Part shown: positions 47,399-60,749 of the stretch, piece by piece | Position numbering within the stretch: position 1 is the stretch's first letter | How the letters are laid out: each line of letters opens with the position of its first letter | Source: Loxodes magnus | Lineage: Eukaryota > Ciliophora > Karyorelictea > Loxodida > Loxodidae | Length of the DNA: 64,000 bases | NCBI GenBank assembly: GCA_946699065.1 | Contig: CAMPDV010000130.1 | Coordinates: forward strand, 310,001 to 374,000 | Direction: 5' to 3' | Translations under genes and position numbers: made by a program | The notes under the pieces: generated by a model | The model's database searches: none | Told to the model about the DNA's origin: nothing | What the model saw: the letters and a program-made list of their open reading frames with translations, nothing else

Positions 47399-48305
47399 AT
47401 GTCGTTATATTATAGTGTTTATATCTTATCAAAACTCATTTTTGGAAAAAATTAATTTAGTCTCTTCGCCTCTCAAAAAATTAACTTAAAACCCAAAAAG
47501 AAAATCGACGAAAGAAATTGAGAAAAGCAATAACAACAATAGGAATCGAGTTGTTCGACAGAAGATAAAATTATGGTCGGACTTGTAGGGATAAGATAAT
47601 CTAAGAAAGGAGCTGATCATAAACTTTAAATTTTATTTGACAAAATGTAAAAATTAATCTCAAAGAGTGAAAAAAATATTTTAAACTAAAGTAAATAAAT
47701 ACGAGAACTAATGAATAACAAAGAGGAATAGAACAACGAATATTGATAATTAAAACAACTCATTCTAAATAATTTGATACGGAAGAACAACCTGAGCGTA
47801 TTCGTAATAAAATTTTAAATATGACACAAAAATGGAAATAGAAAAACACATATGCACTAAAAAAGAATAAAATTCAGAAAAACAAAAGATAGACAATAAT
47901 TTAATTTTAAAGTTTAGAAAAAATAGAAAATAACGTAACTTGAAAAATGAAAGATATTAGGAAAATGAAATTTATTTTGCTGATGTTGCATATCAAATAA
48001 CTATTTATTAAAAACTGCTGATAATGTAAGGAAATAAATAAATAATAGAAGAAGAGAATAAGAGAATAAGGAGATAACTTAATATACTATGGATAACGTG
48101 AACTGGGATCTATAAATAAAAATTCTTAGCAGCTTCACTTGAATGGTTACAGTGTAATCTCCCACTTATTAAAAAAGGTATTGGAACACACCCACATTAA
48201 AAAAAAATATAAAGGAACTAGTTGAAATTACAGGAAATGTATAAATTTATCAACTTTAAAAAATATTATTTATATTAAAATGAATTTTTAACTGATTAAA
48301 GATGA
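47399..48305 (+). CDS. Unknown Lys/Gln-rich protein, frame change unresolved
   Basis: From ATG 47399 a coding frame covers about 140 codons (Asp-Glu-Arg-Asn-Trp-Glu-Lys-Gln repeats of Gln; Ile-Ser-Lys-Ser-Glu-Lys-Asn). Near 47.8 kb the good frame moves by one, most simply through an unrecognised intron or a frameshift. It then continues (Glu-Lys-Gln-Lys-Ile-Asp; Ser-Leu-Glu-Trp-Leu-Gln-Cys) to TGA 48303-48305. No domain is recognised; coiled-coil tendency only. The 650 bp after it, up to the repeat array, show no gene. Confidence 0.45.
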
Positions 48306-48952
48306 AACTCTCTCTCTTTATTATATAATACTTATTTTTCCTTTACTGCGGATTTTGCATTAATTTCATTCTCCATTAACATTCTTAAGAATTTAGAATG
48401 AATCTATACAAATAGCTCACTATTAAAATAAATAGCATGTTTGTTTTTATACTTAAGCAGGAATGAAGTTTTATCTAAAGTTTTTTAACATCTGATTTCT
48501 TAATAAAAATTATATATCTTTTTTTCTATATTTAGAAAATTGCATGGTTCAATTTATTGCCTTCTTTATTTTTTAACTATTTCTGTATCTGATTTTAGTA
48601 TATAGCATTTATCTGTTAATTTATAGCATTTTAGGCGTATATTAAAAAAATAAATGCTTCATTTTCCTAGTAGTAAAATTTTCCATCAACTGTAAAAGCT
48701 GTTTTTAATATCTTGTTATATAAGTAGTAACATCCTTAGTAAAAAAAAATTATAAATTGAAAAATTTTATTTAATTTATACATTCTATTATAAGCACAAA
48801 TTAATCTATCAATTTAGTTCAGAGAGCCCAACTTTAAATTGCTCTTATTTTAATTTTAATTTTTGCCGAACATCACTTCTCTCAAATTAAACTTACAGTC
48901 AAATTGAAATATATAACAGAATATCTATTTTAATAGGATTTACAAACATTAA

Positions 48953-51900
48953 AAATTTTATTGTAAAAACATATAAATTATTTTTATCATTAATTGGATA
49001 ATAATATGAAATAAGATTTTCTATTATTGAGAGAATAATTATCTTTTTACTTTTGAAAGTCTTTTGTTTTTTCAGATTTTTAAGCTTTTGATTTAAAATT
49101 TTGTTCAATTTTAAAGCGTTTAAAACTGATAAACATAAATTTTTAAATTAAACTTAATGAAAAAATACTGTAAAGATGGAGTTTTATAGCTTAAAAAATT
49201 AAAGAGTTAAAGTTTAATGAGTTTATTTTCGTTTTATAGACTCATAATTAAAAATAAGGAGATAAAATTCTTTTTATGGATTAAATTTCCTCAAAATGAT
49301 TTAATGTAAGACATTATAAATTTTTGATTTATTTGTTATTATTTCTAAAAAGAGATTTTATTATTTTTTACTAAGTGATAAAGAATTTAGACAAAAGTTA
49401 TTTCTCAAGGAATTTCAAGATTATATTTATTTAATTTTTAGAGTTTTATAATTTATTTTACTATTAAAAATTTTAGATATAAAAATCACGATATTAAAAT
49501 GGCTCTTTATTAGAAAAAATTTCATAAAGAATATCTTAAAAAAGAATAATTATTCAAATAATAAACATAAATCTTGAGATTCATTTGCACAATAGGTCCA
49601 TATAGAAACCAAGAGTTAAAAAAATAGAGAAATAAAAGTTTTATAAAAGCTATAAATAATTATTGGTATAAAGAAAAAATGAAAGTAAGATTTCGAATAT
49701 TTTGTAAAAATATTACATACAAGATTATCTTTAAAAATGTTTAAATATAAATAACAGATACTACAATCAAAGTAAAATATAAACTAAATATTTAAATTAT
49801 AACCTTTTTTTTGGAAGAGACTATGTTTAAGACTTTTTGTATTTAAGGATAAGTCTTTTAAAGATCGTTTTAGAAAGTTTAAAAAAGATTATAAGAAAGC
49901 TTTGGACTTAACTGAATATTAAAATTTTTATCTTTTAAATAAAGCTACCATTTATCGTCTAAAAACTCTTATAAGTTATTTTAAGTATTTAAAATTTATT
50001 TGACCTAGATAAAAAATACTGTCACCAATGGAAAAAGAAATTTTATTGTAAAAACATATAAATTATTTTTATCATTAATTGGATAATAATATGAAATAAG
50101 ATTTTCTATTATTGAGAGAATAATTATCTTTTTACTTTTGAAAGTCTTTTGTTTTTTCAGATTTTTAAGCTTTTGATTTAAAATTTTGTTCAATTTTAAA
50201 GCGTTTAAAACTGATAAACATAAATTTTTAAATTAAACTTAATGAAAAAATACTGTAAAGATGGAGTTTTATAGCTTAAAAAATTAAAGAGTTAAAGTTT
50301 AATGAGTTTATTTTCGTTTTATAGACTCATAATTAAAAATAAGGAGATAAAATTCTTTTTATGGATTAAATTTCCTCAAAATGATTTAATGTAAGACATT
50401 ATAAATTTTTGATTTATTTGTTATTATTTCTAAAAAGAGATTTTATTATTTTTTACTAAGTGATAAAGAATTTAGACAAAAGTTATTTCTCAAGGAATTT
50501 CAAGATTATATTTATTTAATTTTTAGAGTTTTATAATTTATTTTACTATTAAAAATTTTAGATATAAAAATCACGATATTAAAATGGCTCTTTATTAGAA
50601 AAAATTTCATAAAGAATATCTTAAAAAAGAATAATTATTCAAATAATAAACATAAATCTTGAGATTCATTTGCACAATAGGTCCATATAGAAACCAAGAG
50701 TTAAAAAAATAGAGAAATAAAAGTTTTATAAAAGCTATAAATAATTATTGGTATAAAGAAAAAATGAAAGTAAGATTTCGAATATTTTGTAAAAATATTA
50801 CATACAAGATTATCTTTAAAAATGTTTAAATATAAATAACAGATACTACAATCAAAGTAAAATATAAACTAAATATTTAAATTATAACCTTTTTTTTGGA
50901 AGAGACTATGTTTAAGACTTTTTGTATTTAAGGATAAGTCTTTTAAAGATCGTTTTAGAAAGTTTAAAAAAGATTATAAGAAAGCTTTGGACTTAACTGA
51001 ATATTAAAATTTTTATCTTTTAAATAAAGCTACCATTTATCGTCTAAAAACTCTTATAAGTTATTTTAAGTATTTAAAATTTATTTGACCTAGATAAAAA
51101 ATACTGTCACCAATGGAAAAAGAAATTTTATTGTAAAAACATATAAATTATTTTTATCATTAATTGGATAATAATATGAAATAAGATTTTCTATTATTGA
51201 GAGAATAATTATCTTTTTACTTTTGAAAGTCTTTTGTTTTTTCAGATTTTTAAGCTTTTGATTTAAAATTTTGTTCAATTTTAAAGCGTTTAAAACTGAT
51301 AAACATAAATTTTTAAATTAAACTTAATGAAAAAATACTGTAAAGATGGAGTTTTATAGCTTAAAAAATTAAAGAGTTAAAGTTTAATGAGTTTATTTTC
51401 GTTTTATAGACTCATAATTAAAAATAAGGAGATAAAATTCTTTTTATGGATTAAATTTCCTCAAAATGATTTAATGTAAGACATTATAAATTTTTGATTT
51501 ATTTGTTATTATTTCTAAAAAGAGATTTTATTATTTTTTACTAAGTGATAAAGAATTTAGACAAAAGTTATTTCTCAAGGAATTTCAAGATTATATTTAT
51601 TTAATTTTTAGAGTTTTATAATTTATTTTACTATTAAAAATTTTAGATATAAAAATCACGATATTAAAATGGCTCTTTATTAGAAAAAATTTCATAAAGA
51701 ATATCTTAAAAAAGAATAATTATTCAAATAATAAACATAAATCTTGAGATTCATTTGCACAATAGGTCCATATAGAAACCAAGAGTTAAAAAAATAGAGA
51801 AATAAAAGTTTTATAAAAGCTATAAATAATTATTGGTATAAAGAAAAAATGAAAGTAAGATTTCGAATATTTTGTAAAAATATTACATACAAGATTATCT

Positions 51901-54900
51901 TTAAAAATGTTTAAATATAAATAACAGATACTACAATCAAAGTAAAATATAAACTAAATATTTAAATTATAACCTTTTTTTTGGAAGAGACTATGTTTAA
52001 GACTTTTTGTATTTAAGGATAAGTCTTTTAAAGATCGTTTTAGAAAGTTTAAAAAAGATTATAAGAAAGCTTTGGACTTAACTGAATATTAAAATTTTTA
52101 TCTTTTAAATAAAGCTACCATTTATCGTCTAAAAACTCTTATAAGTTATTTTAAGTATTTAAAATTTATTTGACCTAGATAAAAAATACTGTCACCAATG
52201 GAAAAAGAAATTTTATTGTAAAAACATATAAATTATTTTTATCATTAATTGGATAATAATATGAAATAAGATTTTCTATTATTGAGAGAATAATTATCTT
52301 TTTACTTTTGAAAGTCTTTTGTTTTTTCAGATTTTTAAGCTTTTGATTTAAAATTTTGTTCAATTTTAAAGCGTTTAAAACTGATAAACATAAATTTTTA
52401 AATTAAACTTAATGAAAAAATACTGTAAAGATGGAGTTTTATAGCTTAAAAAATTAAAGAGTTAAAGTTTAATGAGTTTATTTTCGTTTTATAGACTCAT
52501 AATTAAAAATAAGGAGATAAAATTCTTTTTATGGATTAAATTTCCTCAAAATGATTTAATGTAAGACATTATAAATTTTTGATTTATTTGTTATTATTTC
52601 TAAAAAGAGATTTTATTATTTTTTACTAAGTGATAAAGAATTTAGACAAAAGTTATTTCTCAAGGAATTTCAAGATTATATTTATTTAATTTTTAGAGTT
52701 TTATAATTTATTTTACTATTAAAAATTTTAGATATAAAAATCACGATATTAAAATGGCTCTTTATTAGAAAAAATTTCATAAAGAATATCTTAAAAAAGA
52801 ATAATTATTCAAATAATAAACATAAATCTTGAGATTCATTTGCACAATAGGTCCATATAGAAACCAAGAGTTAAAAAAATAGAGAAATAAAAGTTTTATA
52901 AAAGCTATAAATAATTATTGGTATAAAGAAAAAATGAAAGTAAGATTTCGAATATTTTGTAAAAATATTACATACAAGATTATCTTTAAAAATGTTTAAA
53001 TATAAATAACAGATACTACAATCAAAGTAAAATATAAACTAAATATTTAAATTATAACCTTTTTTTTGGAAGAGACTATGTTTAAGACTTTTTGTATTTA
53101 AGGATAAGTCTTTTAAAGATCGTTTTAGAAAGTTTAAAAAAGATTATAAGAAAGCTTTGGACTTAACTGAATATTAAAATTTTTATCTTTTAAATAAAGC
53201 TACCATTTATCGTCTAAAAACTCTTATAAGTTATTTTAAGTATTTAAAATTTATTTGACCTAGATAAAAAATACTGTCACCAATGGAAAAAGAAATTTTA
53301 TTGTAAAAACATATAAATTATTTTTATCATTAATTGGATAATAATATGAAATAAGATTTTCTATTATTGAGAGAATAATTATCTTTTTACTTTTGAAAGT
53401 CTTTTGTTTTTTCAGATTTTTAAGCTTTTGATTTAAAATTTTGTTCAATTTTAAAGCGTTTAAAACTGATAAACATAAATTTTTAAATTAAACTTAATGA
53501 AAAAATACTGTAAAGATGGAGTTTTATAGCTTAAAAAATTAAAGAGTTAAAGTTTAATGAGTTTATTTTCGTTTTATAGACTCATAATTAAAAATAAGGA
53601 GATAAAATTCTTTTTATGGATTAAATTTCCTCAAAATGATTTAATGTAAGACATTATAAATTTTTGATTTATTTGTTATTATTTCTAAAAAGAGATTTTA
53701 TTATTTTTTACTAAGTGATAAAGAATTTAGACAAAAGTTATTTCTCAAGGAATTTCAAGATTATATTTATTTAATTTTTAGAGTTTTATAATTTATTTTA
53801 CTATTAAAAATTTTAGATATAAAAATCACGATATTAAAATGGCTCTTTATTAGAAAAAATTTCATAAAGAATATCTTAAAAAAGAATAATTATTCAAATA
53901 ATAAACATAAATCTTGAGATTCATTTGCACAATAGGTCCATATAGAAACCAAGAGTTAAAAAAATAGAGAAATAAAAGTTTTATAAAAGCTATAAATAAT
54001 TATTGGTATAAAGAAAAAATGAAAGTAAGATTTCGAATATTTTGTAAAAATATTACATACAAGATTATCTTTAAAAATGTTTAAATATAAATAACAGATA
54101 CTACAATCAAAGTAAAATATAAACTAAATATTTAAATTATAACCTTTTTTTTGGAAGAGACTATGTTTAAGACTTTTTGTATTTAAGGATAAGTCTTTTA
54201 AAGATCGTTTTAGAAAGTTTAAAAAAGATTATAAGAAAGCTTTGGACTTAACTGAATATTAAAATTTTTATCTTTTAAATAAAGCTACCATTTATCGTCT
54301 AAAAACTCTTATAAGTTATTTTAAGTATTTAAAATTTATTTGACCTAGATAAAAAATACTGTCACCAATGGAAAAAGAAATTTTATTGTAAAAACATATA
54401 AATTATTTTTATCATTAATTGGATAATAATATGAAATAAGATTTTCTATTATTGAGAGAATAATTATCTTTTTACTTTTGAAAGTCTTTTGTTTTTTCAG
54501 ATTTTTAAGCTTTTGATTTAAAATTTTGTTCAATTTTAAAGCGTTTAAAACTGATAAACATAAATTTTTAAATTAAACTTAATGAAAAAATACTGTAAAG
54601 ATGGAGTTTTATAGCTTAAAAAATTAAAGAGTTAAAGTTTAATGAGTTTATTTTCGTTTTATAGACTCATAATTAAAAATAAGGAGATAAAATTCTTTTT
54701 ATGGATTAAATTTCCTCAAAATGATTTAATGTAAGACATTATAAATTTTTGATTTATTTGTTATTATTTCTAAAAAGAGATTTTATTATTTTTTACTAAG
54801 TGATAAAGAATTTAGACAAAAGTTATTTCTCAAGGAATTTCAAGATTATATTTATTTAATTTTTAGAGTTTTATAATTTATTTTACTATTAAAAATTTTA

Positions 54901-55545
54901 GATATAAAAATCACGATATTAAAATGGCTCTTTATTAGAAAAAATTTCATAAAGAATATCTTAAAAAAGAATAATTATTCAAATAATAAACATAAATCTT
55001 GAGATTCATTTGCACAATAGGTCCATATAGAAACCAAGAGTTAAAAAAATAGAGAAATAAAAGTTTTATAAAAGCTATAAATAATTATTGGTATAAAGAA
55101 AAAATGAAAGTAAGATTTCGAATATTTTGTAAAAATATTACATACAAGATTATCTTTAAAAATGTTTAAATATAAATAACAGATACTACAATCAAAGTAA
55201 AATATAAACTAAATATTTAAATTATAACCTTTTTTTTGGAAGAGACTATGTTTAAGACTTTTTGTATTTAAGGATAAGTCTTTTAAAGATCGTTTTAGAA
55301 AGTTTAAAAAAGATTATAAGAAAGCTTTGGACTTAACTGAATATTAAAATTTTTATCTTTTAAATAAAGCTACCATTTATCGTCTAAAAACTCTTATAAG
55401 TTATTTTAAGTATTTAAAATTTATTTGACCTAGATAAAAAATACTGTCACCAATGGAAAAAGAAATTTTATTGTAAAAACATATAAATTATTTTTATCAT
55501 TAATTGGATAATAATATGAAATAAGATTTTCTATTATTGAGAGAA
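48953..55545 (+). repeat. Tandem array of about six 1085-bp units
   Basis: The same sequence recurs with a period of exactly 1085 bp (for example AAATTTTATTGTAAAAAC at each junction, 50038 and 51123). There are six units plus about 80 bp. Units look identical wherever compared, so the array is young or homogenised. 1085 is not a multiple of three, so no protein frame continues from unit to unit. Small minus-strand ORFs (62 residues) repeat with it but lack coding character. It ends 188 bp before a MORN gene. Confidence 0.97.
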
Positions 55546-55733
55546 CTATTAATTATAAGATGTTGATTAATTGCATTTTTTTTCTTCTTTTTTTTATAAA
55601 AAATCATAAATGTCAAGTTCATTTATATTAATTTTAATTTTTTTCTTATATTTTTTTAATTTTAAATTTCTTTATAATTTAGATATAGTTTTATTTTTAT
55701 TAAATTGCTTCAATTATCATTTGCTTTATCAAA

Positions 55734-57131
55734 ATGAAAAAAAAATTAAAAATATTTTTCATTTTTTTAACTATTGTTGCTTTGGCTTTCATTATAAAAA
55801 TTACTGATAAAAAAACAAAATTAAAAGGTTATGTCTATGACAATAGAGATGCTTATAAAGGAGAATCGTCTTATAATAAAAAAAATGGATATGGAAAATT
55901 AATATTTCATAATGGTGATAGCTATGAAGGTAACTTTGTTGATGATAAATAAGAAGGATATGGAGTTTATATTTGAAATTCTGGAAAAAGAAAAGGAGAT
56001 AAATATGTTGGAATGTTTTATAATGATAAAATGAATGGAGATGGAGTTTATTATTATTTTAATGGAGATATATACGAAGGTAATTTCGTTAATGACTAAA
56101 AATAAGGAAATGGAACTTTAGAATGAAATTCAGGAATGTAAAAAGGTGATAAATATGTTGGAATGTTTTATAATGATACGATTAGTGGAAATGGAGTTTA
56201 TTATTATTTTAATGGAGATAGATATGAAGGTAATTTTTATAATGGCTTAAAATAAGGAACTGGAACTTACATTTGAAATTCAGGAATGTAAAAAGAAGAT
56301 AAATATGAAAGCGAGTTTTATAATGATACGATTAATCGAAACGGAGTTTATTATCAAAATGGAGATATTAATAAAGGAGGGTTTTTAAATGAATAGTTAA
56401 AAAGTAAAGGAACTTTAATATTAAATTCAGGAATGTAAAAAGGAGATAAATATGTGGGAATGTTTTATAATGATACGGTTAATGGAAATGGAGTTTATTA
56501 TTATTTTAATGGAGATATATATGAAGGTAATTTTTATAATGCCGTAAAAGAAGGTACTGGAACTTATATTTGAAATTCAGGAATGTAAAAAGGAGATAAA
56601 TATGTGGGAATGTTTTATAAGGATACGATTAATGGAAATGGAGTCTATTATTATTTTAATGGAGATAGATATGAAGGTAATTTTTATAATGGCTTAAAGT
56701 AAGGAACTGGAACTTAAATTTGAAATTCAGGTATGTAAAAAGGAGATAAATATGTTGGAATGTTTTATAATGATACGATTAATGGAAACGGAGTTTTCTA
56801 TTATCACAATGGAAATATTTATGAAGGAGATTGATACTAAGGTGTTAAGAACGGATATGGAATTTTAAAATATAAAAATGGAAATAGATATGAAGGAATA
56901 TGAGTAGAAGATCATGAATCTGGAAAAGGAAAATTTTTTTATAACAATGGAGATAGATATGAAGGAATGTTTGAAAGTGATTATTAGCAAGGTTAAGGAA
57001 TATGGATTGATTCATAAGGTAACAAATGGGAAGGAAAATGACTTAATGGAAAATTAAATGGATAAGTAATTTTTACAAGCAAAGACGGAGGTGTAGAAAG
57101 TCAGTTATGGTAGCATGGAGAAAAGAAATGA
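55734..57131 (+). CDS. Membrane-anchored MORN-repeat protein (465 residues)
   Basis: ATG 55734, stop TGA 57129-57131 followed by TAA. The start is Met-Lys-Lys-Lys, then a hydrophobic segment (Phe-Phe-Ile-Phe-Leu-Thr-Ile-Val-Ala-Leu-Ala), a signal anchor or uncleaved signal. MORN repeats run in pairs: Gly-Asp-Lys-Tyr-Val-Gly-Met-Phe-Tyr-Asn-Asp, then Asp-Arg-Tyr-Glu-Gly-Asn-Phe, with Ile-Trp-Asn-Ser-Gly turns. In-frame TGAs fall on the Trp positions, including Tyr-Glu-Gly-Asp-Trp. The last Trp before the stop (Leu-Trp-Gln-His-Gly) is TGG. This is the clearest single-exon gene for reading the code. Paralogue of the genes at 30.5-33.2 and 44.0-46.0 kb. Confidence 0.95.
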
Positions 57132-57479
57132 TAAAATTTTTATAAATTTAAATCTATTTTTATTTTAATTAAAAATTTATTTAAAAATAACTATAATTTT
57201 ATACTAAAATAATTTATTCAATAAATACCTAATTATCTAGCTTAATGATTTTGCTGTTTCTTTAGTACCTTATTAAATTATTTTTTTAGTGATTATAAAA
57301 TATCTCAACTCTTCTTATTTTGTTTTTATATTTTTTAAGTTAAAAGATTAATAATAGTAATAAATTAAATCTTTCAAATCTTCTCTTTTCAATTTTCAAA
57401 ATATTTTTAACTTTTCTCTCTTTTTCCCTAATCCCTTTTTTATTTTTATTATTATTAAAAATTTTCACGACTCCTTTCA

Positions 57480-58350
57480 GTCACCGTTTAAAAAAATCTT
57501 ATAAATTTGAAATCCCAGTTTTTTCCAAGCTCTTTAACTTTCGATTTTTTTCAGTCTTTCTTCTCCATCGGAAATTATCTTTAATTATGTCTCCAAAATT
57601 CATCTATTTCAAGGTTTCTCTTCAGTCATAATCTTCTCTATTTTATCTTCAGATTTAGTTCTCGTTTTTTTCCTATTTATTATTACATTTGATTCTTCCA
57701 TGACTGATTTTTATCTTTTTAAACACATCGCGATTCTTCCAAAGGTATTTCTTACTTTCGCAGTAGTAAAGAAATTTTTTACCTTAATTAATTATTCTTC
57801 TTTCTTCGCTTCTTGTGAGGTATTTTCTATCTTCATCATATCAATATCCATGTTATTTCTAGGGATTCTGTTAAATTAAAAAAATCTTCCTACATTAAAA
57901 TGCTTTCAATCTACTGAATTTAGTCTTGAATCTTCTATCTTTATGAATTTTTCTGGATAAACTATTCTCACTGGTAGGTAGGTCCATAAGGTGTCAAGCT
58001 CATTCTTTTGATTAACCATTCTGAGGTCTAGTTTATCTTAAGTTCGTGCTAGACCTACTCCGCCAGCCTTTTGTTCTACTTACTGAGCTTTTTAACCTTT
58101 TCCAAGTGGTTTAGCACTACTTTGATGAGCTATTCCATGCTCATCTGATCTGAAGGAGTGAACTCTGGGACTTCCTGTCATAGAGTGGATTTCGCTAACT
58201 TTCTCGATTTCTCCTCTGAGGTTGGTGTCAATACGTCAAGAATCATATTTTACAGCTTCTTTTACTCTTCTTAGTTCAGCTACATTCCAGGCTCCTATTT
58301 CCTTGGAGCGAAAAAGAATCCCTTTCTGAATTCCAACATCTTTTTTATTA
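57480..58350 (-). mobile_element. Decayed gag-like retroelement
   Basis: Minus strand: the conserved head is recognisable (Ser-Glu-Glu-Lys ... Ser-Met-Glu-Gln-Leu-Ile-Lys-Val-Val-Leu), followed by a Lys/Gln-rich coil and a frameshifted knuckle. There, Leu-Tyr-Tyr-Cys ... Tyr-Leu-Trp-Lys has lost two Cys and the His. 57140-57470 between this and the MORN gene shows nothing. Confidence 0.65.
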
Positions 58351-58532
58351 AATCCCTTTTCTAAATTTTTGGATGATTTACTTACCTTTATAACTTATTA
58401 ATCTTTCTTTTAATTTTTTTTATTTTTTAAGACGCACTTGCTAATATAATTCGTAATGTTCTTCTTATACCTTTCCCATCATCTTTAATTTGCAAATATA
58501 TGCAATGTTAGGATTTTAATTATTCTTAAAGT

Positions 58533-60705
58533 TCTTTTATTTGATATTTGAACTGAGTAGATTGAAATTAAAACATTTGAGGAAGGCATTTAAACTATTT
58601 ACAAATGTGATCCAGTTTATATCCCATTTACAATTATACGCTATTTACTATATTCTCTATAGATGGAAATTGAAGATTTATATTTATAAATCTAGTAACT
58701 ATTCTAATTTTTTTAATTTTAATCTTTGCTGCTTTATTTCTTATGCTGACTTGATACTTTTTAATGGACTAACATGGAAAACTTGCTAGGATAATTGTCC
58801 TTTATCTTAAAAAAGGTTCAATAAAATTAAATGATTGTTCTTATTTTTTAGGTATTAACTGAAAGAGATCAGTTATTTCTTAGGTGCTCATTTATTTATT
58901 TCTAATAAAGTAAAAGTAGATGTTCAATTTATTTTAATTGCTAGCATTATAAAGGTTATAAGATTTTCCTTGCTCAACAAAATTATCCATTCCTTTAATT
59001 AAAATTAAATAGTCCTTTTCTTAATATTTCTTGCCGTTCTATCTACATTTAAGATCCAAATTTTTAGTGAAGCAGATTTTACAAAAATATCAATCTTTAG
59101 GTATTCTTCTTAAACAAAAAAGCTAAATTCTCTTGTTTGTCTCAGTCTATTGGTTCTTATATAAATAAAATAAAATATGAAAAAAGATTGGGAAATATTT
59201 ATGCAATAAGGACTATTCTAAATTAAAAGAAAATAATTGAAATTTAATTATTTAATGCATTAATAAAAAGAAATAGAAGGCCAATAATATCTTTCAACTA
59301 ATGCTTTTAGAGAGTTAATTGTGTATAGCAAGCTAAAACCTAGGCCTAGTAGCAGAAATACTTCAAACCATCCTACAAGCGTCTTGCATCATAAATAAAC
59401 ATTCCACCAACTGCTGGGAAGCCTAAGAAGAAGTCTTAACCTAACTTTCCTTATTTAGACAATTTAAACTCTCAAGCCAGCTACAAGAAACCAACTCAGG
59501 AATAATCGTGGCTGAGCTTTAATGGATAATACAGAAACTTTAACTAAGTATAACCTGAATAAGCAGCAATTAATCAGAAGTTTGCGAAACTTCACTCACA
59601 AAAAAGGTCGGAGTCGGAGTTTCAGTCCCTTAAGACAGATTGTAAATCTAAAAGAGGAGTTGAAGGTAATCAAGCAAGCACATTTGGAAGCAAATCAAAT
59701 ACTGGAAAAGATGTAAAAGATAGAATTTGAGACTAATCAAGGCTTTATAAAGCCTAGAGATTTTGTTAGAATTAGAACAACCACGCTCCTTCAAACTTTC
59801 TCAGCAACCTCTTCTTATCAAAGTAAGATCTAAAGAGACCGTAGAAAATTACTAAAATTGTGGGAGAACTGAGCATTTCTACATAAACTATTCAGATCTT
59901 TAAAGGAGGCAGAAGCAGTACTGAAGCAAGATTTACAAGTAAGAACGAATGGAGTAACAAATTTGTAAAATCTACGATAGAATATATTGCATTTTAAAAG
60001 GAATAATATACAAGAGGAATTCATCAGAAACAATAATGGGATCTAGAGTAATTTGAGAAATATCTTACACGAAAAAAAGAATTCACCTGAACTAGAAAAT
60101 GGCCTATGTACCTGGTTGGAGTACCAGCAAAACCCTCCTATCTATGGCTGAAATAGATATAAAACGATCAGAGGTTGAAACATTTCAGAAACATTCCTAA
60201 TTTTTAAATTCATATATTAATTTCGTTATTCATATAAGATACATATAATGCATTTTTAAAAAAGTGCAAACATTTTTTAAACCATTCCTATTAAAAAGCC
60301 TTCTTGATTCATTTTTAATTATAATTTTATATATTGTTTTTTTTAATATTGTATGAAATTATCAACTTAAAAGATTAATGAAAAATGGTTTTTTTTATAT
60401 TTCCTTCGAGTTTAGGAAGCTATCAAAATAAAGTGCTGAATCAGACGAAATTATTTTCTTTATATTTGTCTGATTGTTAATTCTTGTTAAGACTTATATT
60501 CTTTATAAGAAAATTTTAAAAATATTCCTATATTAATGTAAAAATTTTGATCATTTATACCCCTTTTATTTTCACATTATAATTTTATGTAAACTATGTG
60601 ATATGTTTCAATTTAAGAAGACTTATATCAAATCAATTCAAATTGAAAGGTTTTATAGGAAAATAAAGCATTTCTTTAAAAAATTCTCTCTCCCTGGGTA
60701 GCTTT
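58533..60705. mobile_element. 2.2-kb dispersed repeat, copy 2
   Basis: Direct repeat of 27573-29760. Coding-like on the minus strand in its left third, and on the plus strand at 59522-60178. The non-coding 3' part ends in the same GC-rich block as copy 1 (CCCTGGGTAGC here). Confidence 0.7.
59522..60178 (+). CDS. Unknown protein encoded by the 2.2-kb repeat
   Basis: ATG 59522 to TGA 60176-60178, 218 residues, with Tyr-Gly-Trp (TGA) shortly before. Features: Lys-Lys-Gly-Arg-Ser-Arg-Ser-Phe-Ser-Pro basic/Ser stretch near residue 28, then a coiled coil (Leu-Lys-Glu-Glu-Leu-Lys-Val-Ile-Lys-Gln-Ala) and a Lys/Asn/Gln-rich C-terminus. No zinc knuckle or enzyme motif. It could be a nucleic-acid-binding ORF1. 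Upstream sequence in frame (Arg-Gly-Trp-Ala-Leu) is conserved in both copies, so the real start may be earlier. Confidence 0.55.
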
Positions 60706-60749
60706 AAGGCCTAGGATCCTCTAACTTTAACCCAGCTAAATTCTAAGTT

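Noticed and set aside
48899-54533. A recurring 62-residue minus-strand ORF in each 1085-bp unit.
   Set aside because: It is AT-driven, low in information, ends at ordinary TAG/TAA under a code where these are Gln, and the unit length is not a multiple of three.
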